Below the pieces are notes generated by a model. That model made no database searches and was not told where the DNA came from. It worked only from the letters and a program-made list of their open reading frames with translations. This document shows, piece by piece, positions 8,514-16,576 of a DNA stretch of 64,000 nucleotides (its first letter is position 1; each line of letters opens with the position of its first letter). The DNA is taken from contig JBBIKW010000005.1 in the NCBI GenBank assembly GCA_037445225.1, forward strand, positions 1-64,000, written 5' to 3'. Position numbers and translations under genes: made by a program. The DNA is from M3007 sp037445225. GTDB lineage: Bacteria; Bacteroidota; Bacteroidia; Chitinophagales; Saprospiraceae.

Positions 8514-10459
8514 GCAACCTCCTGCTTTTTATCCCGATTGACTCGCATCGCGGCGCGCAGCCAGCGCACGAAATAACGTGCGTAGGCCGCCCGCTGCTCG
8601 GGTTGGAGCTGATTAAGTTTGTTCAAAATCTCCCTGGCATATGTTTGTGTCCAGCTTTTCGCCCCGGCGGTTGTTGGTTGGAGGCGACGCTCAATCGCAT
8701 CGGTCTGGCCGCGCTCCAGGTCGCTGACCAGATCCATCCACTGCGACAGGCTCGGCTTGCGTTCACCCTCCGGATGGGCGAGGGTTTTATGAGCTTCAAA
8801 CCAGCCTTTCGTTTCTTTCGCAATGGTTTCTTCTCGATCGTCGGGCTGCGCTGCCACCGCACGCTGTGCAGGTTGTCCATAGGTTACGCCGGGGAGGGTC
8901 GTTTCCAGGCGGAAACGGCCAAAGCCCTCGTGGATGCGCTCGCCGAGCCACTGGCCCTGGGCAGCGCGTTGGGCAAGTTATTGCACACCAGGCCCTGAGA
9001 CCTTAAAGACCGATCCGCGGCGGATGGCTGCGGCCGGCATGCGCCACAGGCGAGAGGTGCCGTTGAAGCCATGAATGGCTACGCTTTCCTGGAGCGTTTG
9101 TTCAAGTTGAATCTGGGCACCGACCAGACTCTGGAGCGTTGTCTCGTCGAGCGCAGTTCGCCAGCGCAGATAGTCATCGCGCACGAGCAGGTCAGAGGTC
9201 AGGATGAGCAGGGCCTCGTTCTGCACCTGTACAGCAGGACCGGCATCGGTAAATACGAAATCCACCACTTCAACCGGCGCGCCCCCGCGGCCAACGCGCA
9301 GCCAGCGCGCGCCACCGAGCACCGGCGCAAGCCCGGTTACCAGTGTCTGCACGTCCTGCAAGGAGCCTCGCAGTTCGGCGAGGAAGCAGGTCTCTTCCGC
9401 GATCTGCTCAATGGCAAAGAGCGAAGGTTCAGCTTGCTTTGGGTCGGGTCGCCCATTGCGCAGGCGCACACGGCGTTCAGGACGGAAGGTTGTCCAGGCC
9501 ACATCGGCAGATGGACGATAGACGAGCAAGTCACCCTCAGGACGTTTGAGTTTCTCTTGCGTTTGTTTAGTCCAGTCATCAAGCCTTTGGGTCGGCGTTA
9601 CCGGTTCGGCCCACCAGGGCACCTCGCTCGCCGAACCAGTAGGCTTCCTGCTTTGAAGGGATAATGGTGCAGGTAAGACCTCTACTGAAGCAAGGTTGTT
9701 TGGACGCTCCGGCAACGGCAATGCATCGCTCACCGAAATGCCGCCAGAGGTCAATAGCGAAGCTGTATGTCGATCTCCCTCCTCAATGAGCCAGTTCGCC
9801 AACGCTCCCAATAGGGCCCGCCCTGGAACAAACGCAAAGCTCGGGATCACGTTTGTTGGCGTCGCCGTTGCGGTAATGCAGAGCGGATCGCGGTTTTTGA
9901 GCAATAGCAGCAAACGTTCTTTTGTAGTATTCACTGCCCGCTGACGCACTTCAATCTTTTCAAGAGAGAGCTTTACGCGCCCCGAACCAGTAGCACGTCC
10001 ACTGCCCAGTGCGTCCACTTCCCAAATCAGCCGTTTTAGCGTCGCATATTGTTCTTCGGGCAATTCAACCTCGCCGACGAACTGCGTACCCTTCGGCACA
10101 TACTCGATAGCGCGCAGAGTGTCGTCCTTTGGCGCACGATTGTCAAACGCCTGCCGCGCGGTCGAGCGCCAGATGCGGCTTTCAGGACTTCCCTGCACAT
10201 AAAGTGAGGTGAAGATTGCACACTGCCGATGTCCTCCTGCGCGGCCAAAGAAGGCCTCGGCTTCTGCATCACCTTTGAGCCGGCGGGCAGCATCGCGCAG
10301 CACGCCTTCGATGTGCGATGCCCAAATCACCGGCCGGTCATGGCGATCACGTGCAATCAGGGCATCAATACTACTCCCACCTGTCCCAGAGCCGGGATGC
10401 GTATCTGAGAGCAATTCAGCCGTCAGTTTGCAACGAATCCAACTCCCGCTCACTGTCAT
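8510..10459 (-). pseudogene. Cas7-Cas5-Cas11 fusion (Csx10-like), interrupted by in-frame TAA
   Basis: One reading frame of 649 codons is cut at codon 494 by TAA (8978-8980). Codons 1-493 encode a Cas7-like domain (D32 in GGSSIDALIA; VIWASHIEGVLRDAAR) followed by a Csx10/Cas5-like domain (DPLCITATATPTNVIPSFAF, VPGRALLGALANWLIE). After the stop the same frame continues without a gap into ERIHEGFGRFRLE, the glycine-rich loop that normally ends Csx10/Cas5. A helical segment of about 100 residues follows (SQWMDLVSDLERG; EILNKLNQLQPEQRAAYARYF) that resembles a Cas11 small subunit. The frame and domain order show a recent single-base lesion (CAA to TAA is the simplest), a sequencing error, or readthrough. 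If the stop is real, the Cas5 part lacks its final loop. A GTG at 8857 could restart translation of the Cas11-like part. Confidence 0.85.
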
Positions 10460-10465
10460 CTCCTC

Positions 10466-11965
10466 CTATTTTGCGCCGAGCAAGTTAATTTCAGCCACTT
10501 CCATCAAATCCAGCAGCTCTGTGAGCGATGTTCCATTGTTCGTCTGTTTCCAAACTTCACAGACACCGGCTTCTTTTAGCGCATCACGTGCTTGCGGCGA
10601 CAGTTCTCTCCAAGCGAGTTCTGCCAGTGTAGGACCTTTCGGAAGTTGATCGACCAGGTAGCGAAGCTGGGATCGCGGAGTCTGTCTGCTATTTCGAGAA
10701 TCTGCTGCCAGATTCAATTTCTGTGCCCCCTTAACAAGACCCTGCAAAGTGCTTAACTCATCGCCGAGCACATCCATTGGACGCTGCGAGAGGATGCGGC
10801 GTTGACCAGCCTCACCGCAGATCCAGTCGCGTCGGCGCGCGTCCGCCGGATCATCAGCCCATGCTGTAGTGTACACTGCCCAATCTACCACTGAACGCGC
10901 TGACTGATTGGATGCCACCAGTCCGCGAACACGCCGCTTTGCGGAACTGACAAGTTGCTCAACCATCTCGTGCAACCGATAGGCAGGAACTGTTGATCTT
11001 GCAATTACCACACCAATGCCCAATGTCAGCTTGTAATCATCCTGACCAGACTGAAACTCATCAAGTTTCTGGCAGAGTGTGACAACAAACGGCAACGCAA
11101 TGCTTGCTTGACATATAACCAGCAAGTCATCACCACCAAGCATCAGTGGGATCAGCGGCGCTGTGCCATTGTTTGGGCAGTGCGCGTTAATTGCCTTCTG
11201 CAACGCCCGCCGCAGCAACACACGGTTGTGATGGAAAAACGCGGCTCGATCTGCCTCATTCTGTATGCCGGCAGCAGCGCTGCCAACGCCGTTCCCATCA
11301 GCCTGGATCAGCGCCAGGTAACCTTTGCCCACCAACCCGTCCAAATCTTGCGGACGTTGCAAGTTTCCGAGCTTCGTCTGTGCTATCAACAGACTGGCCA
11401 GGTCCTGCGCCTGCCCTTGCGCTGACTTCTTTGCTGCCTCATGCTTGCGTTCCACATCGCGGGAGACAGCCGAGCTCTCATTACCCTGCTGAATGATTGC
11501 CGATGCCAGACCGCGCCCTGTCCATTCACACGGCGCCAGCACCGGCAACTCTGTAGATAGATAAGCCTGGCTCTTTGGCAACGCAACATGACCAACAGTG
11601 ATGCTAAAACGAAGCCCGGGCAATCGCTCCTGAATAAGCTGTCTGGCTGCTTCCGCAAAGGCTTCAGCACCGCTTGCAAATTGCGCCTCGAAGTGACCGC
11701 CATCACGAGAGAAGATGCCGTCCCCGGCATCCTTTTGAGGATCGTCGTAGCTGTTCAATGGATCGTCAAGATCGGCAGTCGGGTATTGTGCATTTGACTG
11801 AATGGGTGCAAGCTTCCAGCCATTACTCTGTCGCGCCAGTTCTGGCAACTTCACGCGCAACGTCTCCCCAAGAAGTGTATTCGCGCCAACCATGGCCCGC
11901 AGGCGCGGCACGGCAAAGAGCCATGTTTGCACCCGCTGAAAATCAATGTGTACTTTATATCTCAT
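10466..11965 (-). CDS. cas10: short Cas10 (Cmr2/Csm1-type) with GGDD, no HD domain
   Basis: A 499-residue protein and the first gene of the operon. The N-terminus VHIDFQRVQTWLFAVPRLRA followed by MVGANTLLGE matches the Cas10/Cmr2 palm region. ALIQADGNGVG (219-228) supplies an acidic metal-site candidate, and LGGDDLLVI carries GGDD at 277-280. This is the cyclic-oligoadenylate synthase motif of active Cas10 proteins. The N-terminal HD nuclease domain present in many Cas10s is absent, and the protein is about half the usual length. It therefore probably signals through cyclic oligoadenylate to the CARF-HEPN protein of the same operon and does not cut DNA. It is 6 bases upstream of the Cas7-Cas5-Cas11 frame. 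Confidence 0.88.
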   Translation of the reverse strand: MRYKVHIDFQRVQTWLFAVPRLRAMVGANTLLGETLRVKLPELARQSNGWKLAPIQSNAQYPTADLDDPLNSYDDPQKDAGDGIFSRDGGHFEAQFASGAEAFAEAARQLIQERLPGLRFSITVGHVALPKSQAYLSTELPVLAPCEWTGRGLASAIIQQGNESSAVSRDVERKHEAAKKSAQGQAQDLASLLIAQTKLGNLQRPQDLDGLVGKGYLALIQADGNGVGSAAAGIQNEADRAAFFHHNRVLLRRALQKAINAHCPNNGTAPLIPLMLGGDDLLVICQASIALPFVVTLCQKLDEFQSGQDDYKLTLGIGVVIARSTVPAYRLHEMVEQLVSSAKRRVRGLVASNQSARSVVDWAVYTTAWADDPADARRRDWICGEAGQRRILSQRPMDVLGDELSTLQGLVKGAQKLNLAADSRNSRQTPRSQLRYLVDQLPKGPTLAELAWRELSPQARDALKEAGVCEVWKQTNNGTSLTELLDLMEVAEINLLGAK

Positions 11966-12059
11966 ATTTTATTCTGCAAAATCTTTCTCAATGGACCTGT
12001 CTTAGCCCACTATTGCCCGTTAAAAAACTGGATGAAGAAAACTCGAGCAGATGGTCGCG

Positions 12060-12067
12060 CAAATATA
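12060..12067 (-). promoter_or_regulatory. candidate -7 box of the cas operon
   Basis: On the minus strand TATATTTG fits TAnnTTTG exactly, with a TTTG 15 bases further upstream, slightly closer than the usual -33 element. It would give a leader of roughly 90 bases before the cas10 ATG at 11965. The region is AT-rich, so a chance match is possible. Confidence 0.35.
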
Positions 12068-12244
12068 TAAAAAGTTCTACCACAAATAATCGCCATTAAA
12101 TACTTAAATGATTTTCTATGAGTGCTTATAAGTATATATTGCAACCTATTTGCAAAACATTTTATTGATCGACTATTTCCAAAATAAAAGCCAAATAACC
12201 TTGCCAGTTTTCTCCGAGACAGCCTCTCTGTTAAAAAAATATTT

Positions 12245-12320
12245 TAGCCGTAGCACAACGGATAGCATTGTACTACGGCACTGTATTCGCAGCCCTTCTT
12301 CGATAACTCTAAGACGGCTA
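12245..12320 (+). other. tRNA-Arg-like remnant
   Basis: 76 bases bounded by a perfect 7-bp pair (TAGCCGT at 12245-12251 and ACGGCTA at 12314-12320). Inside are CCGTAGC, CAACGGATAG and CTACGG, close to the D arm and the ACG anticodon loop of bacterial tRNA-Arg, and a TTCGATA resembling a T loop. The D, anticodon and T stems do not pair well, so it is unlikely to be a working tRNA. It may be a decayed tRNA or the tRNA-derived end of an integrated island. Confidence 0.3.
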
Positions 12321-12335
12321 CGTCAGCATTCCTTT

Positions 12336-15300
12336 TTACTCCTCCAACCTCTGCTCCTCGTCTCCGAGCAGCAGCCCACCCGGTTTGGATCCTGCCGAGT
12401 AGGTATTTTCGAAGGTGTAGCGGTCGATGCGCTCAATGGGGGCGAGTTTTGCCTTTTGCAGGGCTTGGTTGAGCGGCGCTAGGCGGGGCCCGAAGAGTTC
12501 GTCGGCGCGGCGGTGGGCTTGTTGGAGCTCTTCGCGCAGCGCTTGCATCTTGTCGAGGACCGATTGAGTGGGCGGCTCGTCAGAGATTTCCGACAGTACG
12601 TACAGTTTTCCGATGCGGGCGCGCAGCTGCTGTTCGCCGGTGATGCCACGGGACTCTATGGTTTCGGTTAGCGTCTTCCGGAAGGCCTCCAACTCGTCGG
12701 CGTAGCGGCGGAGTTTTTCCTGTAGGCGCGTATCCTTTACGGCGACGGCGCGTTGGAGAGCCGAGTCCTTGGCGCTTTGCACTTGGGCGACTAAGAGCCC
12801 CAAGTTTTCCACCATGTCAAACAGCTCTTGGGAGATCGCCCTTCGCCGAGTGTAGTCGAGTTGAGGCTGGAGGGGGTCGGGAATGAGCTCGAGGGTACCG
12901 CTGTCGACGATGCCGGCGGCATTGAGCCGGACGCCGTAGGTGCCGGGCAAGGCCAGCTGGCCGAAGAAGCCGGCAAAAGCGCCAAACTCACCGCGCACCA
13001 TTACGCCTTTGGCGGCTTTGGGCGGCGCCGTGCGCATATCCCATCGGACGACGTTAATGCCTTTTCGGTTGGTGCCCGGTACGGAAACCACCTTCTTTCC
13101 TGTAGGGTCGAAGATGTCTATGGTCACTTGTCCCGACAGGATGCGGTCTTTAAGGTAGTATTGGACGACAGCCTGTTCGGTGGGATTAGGGCCGATGAAG
13201 GCATCGGTATTGGGGAAGCCTTGGCCGTAGTGTCCGGTGGTTACCGGCGTGGGGCGAGTAGGCAACAGTGCTGCTGGGCGCTGCAACAGCTCCGGCGTGA
13301 GCCGGCGGAAGGGAGAGATGTCGTCGATGATGAAGATGCCGCGTCCGTGCGTAGCGATGACCAAGTCTTGGGTACGCGGGTGGATGACTAGGTCGCGCAC
13401 GGCGACGTATTCGGGGAATTTGGACTTATACTGCACCCAGTTTTGGCCGCCGTCGATGCTGATATAGAGGCCGAACTCCGTGCCTAAGAAGAGGAGGTCG
13501 GGGTTTTTCAGGTCTTCGATGATGACGTGCGCATAGCCCTTGAGTTCGTCGCTGTGGTAGAGAGGGCGCCACGTTTGGCCGCCGTCGTCGGAGCGGGCCA
13601 CGTAAGTACGCATGTCGCCGTAGGCGTGTCGGTCGAAGGTGGCGTAGACGCGGTTGCGGTCGTGCCGGCTGGGCGTGATGCGGCTCACCCATGTCCCTTC
13701 GGGGATGCCGGCGGCGTTAGGGTTGAGGCGGGTCCAGGTTTTACCGCCGTCGCGCGTCACTTGCAAGTTGCCGTCGTCCGTGCCTACGTAGATGAGGTTT
13801 TCATCTAAGGGCGAGGGACCGATGGTGTAGATGGTGCAGTGGTTTTCGGCGGAGGTGTTGTCTACGGTTAGGCCGCCGCTGGCGTACTGCTTTTGTTTGA
13901 GCGTATCGTTGGTAGTTAGGTCGGGCGAAATCCGCTCCCAAGAGTCGCCGCCGTCGGTCGACTTGAATAGGAATTGAGCGCCGCAATAGAGGACGTTGGG
14001 TCGAGTTGGGCTTTTGACGATGGGCGTGTTCCAGTTCCAGCGGTATTTGGGGTCGCCGGGCCGCTCTTGGGGTTGGATGGGCTTGTTTTGGCCGGTGCGC
14101 AGGTTTACGCGCACCATGTTGCCGCCTTGGCTCTCGCAGTAGACAATGTCGGGGTTTTGACCGTCGGGCTGTACCCAGAAGCCATCGCCGCCGTAGAGGT
14201 CTACCCAGTCGCCGTTCTCGATGCCGCCGCGGCTTCGGGAAGGACCGCGCCAAGAGCCGTTGTCTTGGAGCCCTCCATAGACGCAGTAAGGGTCTTGGTC
14301 GTCTACACTTACCTGATAGTATTGGGACACGGGCAGGTTTTTAAGCATCGTCCACGACACGCCGTAGTCTAGGCTCATGTACACGCCGCCATCGGTGCCT
14401 AAGTAGAGGTGATTAGGGCTGTTGGGGTTGATCCACAGCGCGTGGTGGTCGGCATGTACCCAGCCGCTGGTGCGGCCGCCCTCGCTGAAGGAGTATCCGC
14501 CGTCGGTACTGATGGAGAGCGAGAAGGCGGGCCGGTACACGCGTTTAGGGTCCTTAGGGTCGACGACGAGCGTACTGAAGTAGAAAGGGCGCGCCGTCAC
14601 GTTTTCGTTAGCGCTCTGGTATTTCCAAGTTTCGCCCCCATCGGAGGAGATGTACAGGCCGGTCTTTTCACTCTCTACGATGGCCCACATATTGTCGGGC
14701 GCGCTGGGAGCGAGGGCGAGGGCGATTCGCCCAAAGGGTGGTGAGGGCAGTCCGTTAGTGAGTTTTCGCCATGTTTTGCCGCCGTCGTTGCTCTTATATA
14801 GGCCGCTGCCGGGGCCTCCTGAAGTAAAGGAATAGGGTGTTCGGCGCACTTCCCACATGGCGGCCAACAATACATCGGGATTGCGCGGGTCCAAGATGAC
14901 GTCGGCACAGCCGGTGCGCTCATCGACGTAGAGCACCTTTTCCCAGGTCTTGCCCCCATCGGTCGTCTTGAACAGGCCGCGCTCGGGGCTGTCGCACCAC
15001 AAGGGGCCGGGAGCCGCCACGTAGACGATGTTGGATTGTTGGGGGTGAATGACAATTTTGGCGATATGCTCCGTCTTTTCCAGCCCCATATGCGACCAGG
15101 TGCGGCCGGCGTCGGTAGAGCGGTAAATGCCCAGCCCGATGGATACGCTGTTGCGCATGTTGCTCTCGCCCGTGCCTACCCACACCGTTTGCGGCTTGGA
15201 CTGGTCGATGGCTAGCGCGCCAATCGACTGCGGGTATTTATCGAAGATGGGCTCCACCGTAGCGCCGCCCGTAGTCGACTTCCAAACACCGCCGCCAGCC

Positions 15301-15482
15301 GTGCCGATGTAGAGCGTTTTCGGATCGGTGTTGACGCCTTCAATGGCGGTGATGCGGCCGCTCATGACGGCCGGACCTATGTTGCGCGCTTCTATGGCGC
15401 CGAAGGTTGCGGAGTTGAGCGCTACCTGTGCTCGTACGGCAAAGGCGCACAGGGCCAATACAACGGTGCTGTAGATACGCAT
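12336..15482 (-). CDS. secreted BNR/Asp-box repeat (sortilin-like) protein
   Basis: A 1048-residue protein with a signal peptide (MRIYSTVVLALCAFAVRAQ). About ten BNR/Asp-box repeats of the form TDGGxTW or SDDGGQTW are spread from residue 60 to about 720 and indicate one or two beta-propellers of the VPS10/sortilin-like glycosidase type (IYIGTAGGGVWKST near the start). The last 250 residues are different: a beta-rich region (VVRWDMRTAPPKAAKGV) and then charged helices. Bacteroidota genomes carry many paralogues annotated as glycosyl hydrolases, but catalytic activity is rarely shown. No type IX sorting domain was seen at the C-terminus. It is separate from the cas operon. Confidence 0.85.
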   Translation of the reverse strand: MRIYSTVVLALCAFAVRAQVALNSATFGAIEARNIGPAVMSGRITAIEGVNTDPKTLYIGTAGGGVWKSTTGGATVEPIFDKYPQSIGALAIDQSKPQTVWVGTGESNMRNSVSIGLGIYRSTDAGRTWSHMGLEKTEHIAKIVIHPQQSNIVYVAAPGPLWCDSPERGLFKTTDGGKTWEKVLYVDERTGCADVILDPRNPDVLLAAMWEVRRTPYSFTSGGPGSGLYKSNDGGKTWRKLTNGLPSPPFGRIALALAPSAPDNMWAIVESEKTGLYISSDGGETWKYQSANENVTARPFYFSTLVVDPKDPKRVYRPAFSLSISTDGGYSFSEGGRTSGWVHADHHALWINPNSPNHLYLGTDGGVYMSLDYGVSWTMLKNLPVSQYYQVSVDDQDPYCVYGGLQDNGSWRGPSRSRGGIENGDWVDLYGGDGFWVQPDGQNPDIVYCESQGGNMVRVNLRTGQNKPIQPQERPGDPKYRWNWNTPIVKSPTRPNVLYCGAQFLFKSTDGGDSWERISPDLTTNDTLKQKQYASGGLTVDNTSAENHCTIYTIGPSPLDENLIYVGTDDGNLQVTRDGGKTWTRLNPNAAGIPEGTWVSRITPSRHDRNRVYATFDRHAYGDMRTYVARSDDGGQTWRPLYHSDELKGYAHVIIEDLKNPDLLFLGTEFGLYISIDGGQNWVQYKSKFPEYVAVRDLVIHPRTQDLVIATHGRGIFIIDDISPFRRLTPELLQRPAALLPTRPTPVTTGHYGQGFPNTDAFIGPNPTEQAVVQYYLKDRILSGQVTIDIFDPTGKKVVSVPGTNRKGINVVRWDMRTAPPKAAKGVMVRGEFGAFAGFFGQLALPGTYGVRLNAAGIVDSGTLELIPDPLQPQLDYTRRRAISQELFDMVENLGLLVAQVQSAKDSALQRAVAVKDTRLQEKLRRYADELEAFRKTLTETIESRGITGEQQLRARIGKLYVLSEISDEPPTQSVLDKMQALREELQQAHRRADELFGPRLAPLNQALQKAKLAPIERIDRYTFENTYSAGSKPGGLLLGDEEQRLEE

Positions 15483-15595
15483 ATGCAGAGGAATATATTC
15501 TTACACAAAAAGGGAATGGGCAAAGAAAAGCAGAGCCGTCTCTCTCGTCGAAGAGTGCAGCGGCCTTACCCTACTCAAAAAAAGGTGTGTTAACG

Positions 15596-16321
15596 TTATT
15601 TTTTGGGCGGATCGAAGAAGTCCAGCGATAAAGTAGGGTTGAATTCCACCTTCGTCAGCGATATCGTCGTGTTGCCCATCATCGGATTGGTCTGTTGCAT
15701 GGAATACGGGACAATAATGCCCATGACCTCTCTGAAGTCTGAGTACAGCGTAGTGCTTTCCATTTCTTGGCCGTCCACTTCTTCCACTTCTATGGTCTTT
15801 ATCTCGTAAAAAGAATTCGGGTCGTAAAAGACGTACTCTATGTTTTTGTTCCCCTTGTCGATTTTGATTTTGTGTGCCAAGGTTCCGTCGACGTCTTCCG
15901 TGCCCAGGTATTCCACGTTGTAGCCTTTTTCTTCATAGCCGACAGCAGCACCGTCAATATCCGCTTGCTCTATTAGGGACTTTACTTGGTCGGCAGTCAT
16001 GGGCTCAGGGTCGCTGCCTCCGGTAAACGGATTTATTGTCCATCCCTGCTCGCCCTTAGCGGCCATAACTTGGGTCATGCCCATCACCGAAATATCCATT
16101 CGGATGGCTTTGTCGCGCAGGGCTACCATCGACCATCCAATGGCCATTCCCGGAGCGGCCTCAGCTGTCACATTACCCTCCATGCGCACGGCTTCTACTT
16201 TTTTCCAGTTGTCTCCGCCCGTAGCTGCGATGTGTTTAGCGATGATTTCATCTGCTGTCTGCGCAGCGACGATGCCTACGCCCAGGATGAGCGTTAATGC
16301 CGAGAAAAATACCTTTTTCAT
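15596..16321 (-). CDS. exported LolA-like (outer-membrane lipoprotein-sorting-like) protein
   Basis: A 241-residue protein with a signal peptide (MKKVFFSALTLILGVGIVAAQ). TADEIIAKHIAATGGDNWKKVEAVR at the mature N-terminus, the repeated beta-strand pattern (MVALRDKAIRMDI; GWTINPFTG) and YEIKTIEV are typical of the LolA-like half-barrel family in Bacteroidota. These bind hydrophobic ligands in the periplasm. The true ligand is not known and it should not be equated with LolA. It stands alone: 113 bases from the BNR gene downstream and 255 bases from anmK upstream. Confidence 0.75.
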   Translation of the reverse strand: MKKVFFSALTLILGVGIVAAQTADEIIAKHIAATGGDNWKKVEAVRMEGNVTAEAAPGMAIGWSMVALRDKAIRMDISVMGMTQVMAAKGEQGWTINPFTGGSDPEPMTADQVKSLIEQADIDGAAVGYEEKGYNVEYLGTEDVDGTLAHKIKIDKGNKNIEYVFYDPNSFYEIKTIEVEEVDGQEMESTTLYSDFREVMGIIVPYSMQQTNPMMGNTTISLTKVEFNPTLSLDFFDPPKK

Positions 16322-16576
16322 GCTTCAAATTATTTTGTTCTAGTGTTGCGATGTGCGAATGAATGTATTTTCGGCGATTTCTCCGCCGCATTTAGACCAA
16401 AAAGAACTCTACGCAGATATATCGATGCCAAAGGAAGACGAAGTGAGGCGTTCAAGCGCTTTTAAGAAGGGAAAGGGGCTAATAATATAGAATGCGGTTT
16501 GGGGAAGCGGAAAGGGGCGGCGCACTCTTACCGGTAGGGACCACCATTTCAAGCATTGTGCGCTCGAGTAAACGCC

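Larger units (their letters stand above)
11966..12335. other. AT-rich intergenic region upstream of the cas operon
   Basis: 370 bases without a gene, between cas10 and the BNR-repeat gene, both on the minus strand. It is more AT-rich than its flanks. It holds a candidate cas promoter (12060-12067) and a tRNA-Arg-like remnant (12245-12320). I looked for direct repeats with regular spacing and saw none, so no CRISPR array or leader is evident. Confidence 0.7.

Noticed and set aside
8510..8857. A normal independent 115-residue gene
   Set aside because: The frame is open and protein-like upstream to the TAA at 8978, including the conserved EGFGR loop, so this is the 3' part of a split fusion gene. 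An internal start remains possible.
12245..12320. Functional tRNA-Arg
   Set aside because: Acceptor-like ends pair, but D, anticodon and T stems do not, and no CCA or normal T-arm is present.
11966..12335. Possible CRISPR array or leader upstream of cas10
   Set aside because: No repeated unit of 24-40 bases with regular spacing is present; the region is AT-rich unique sequence. No array was seen elsewhere in the window either.
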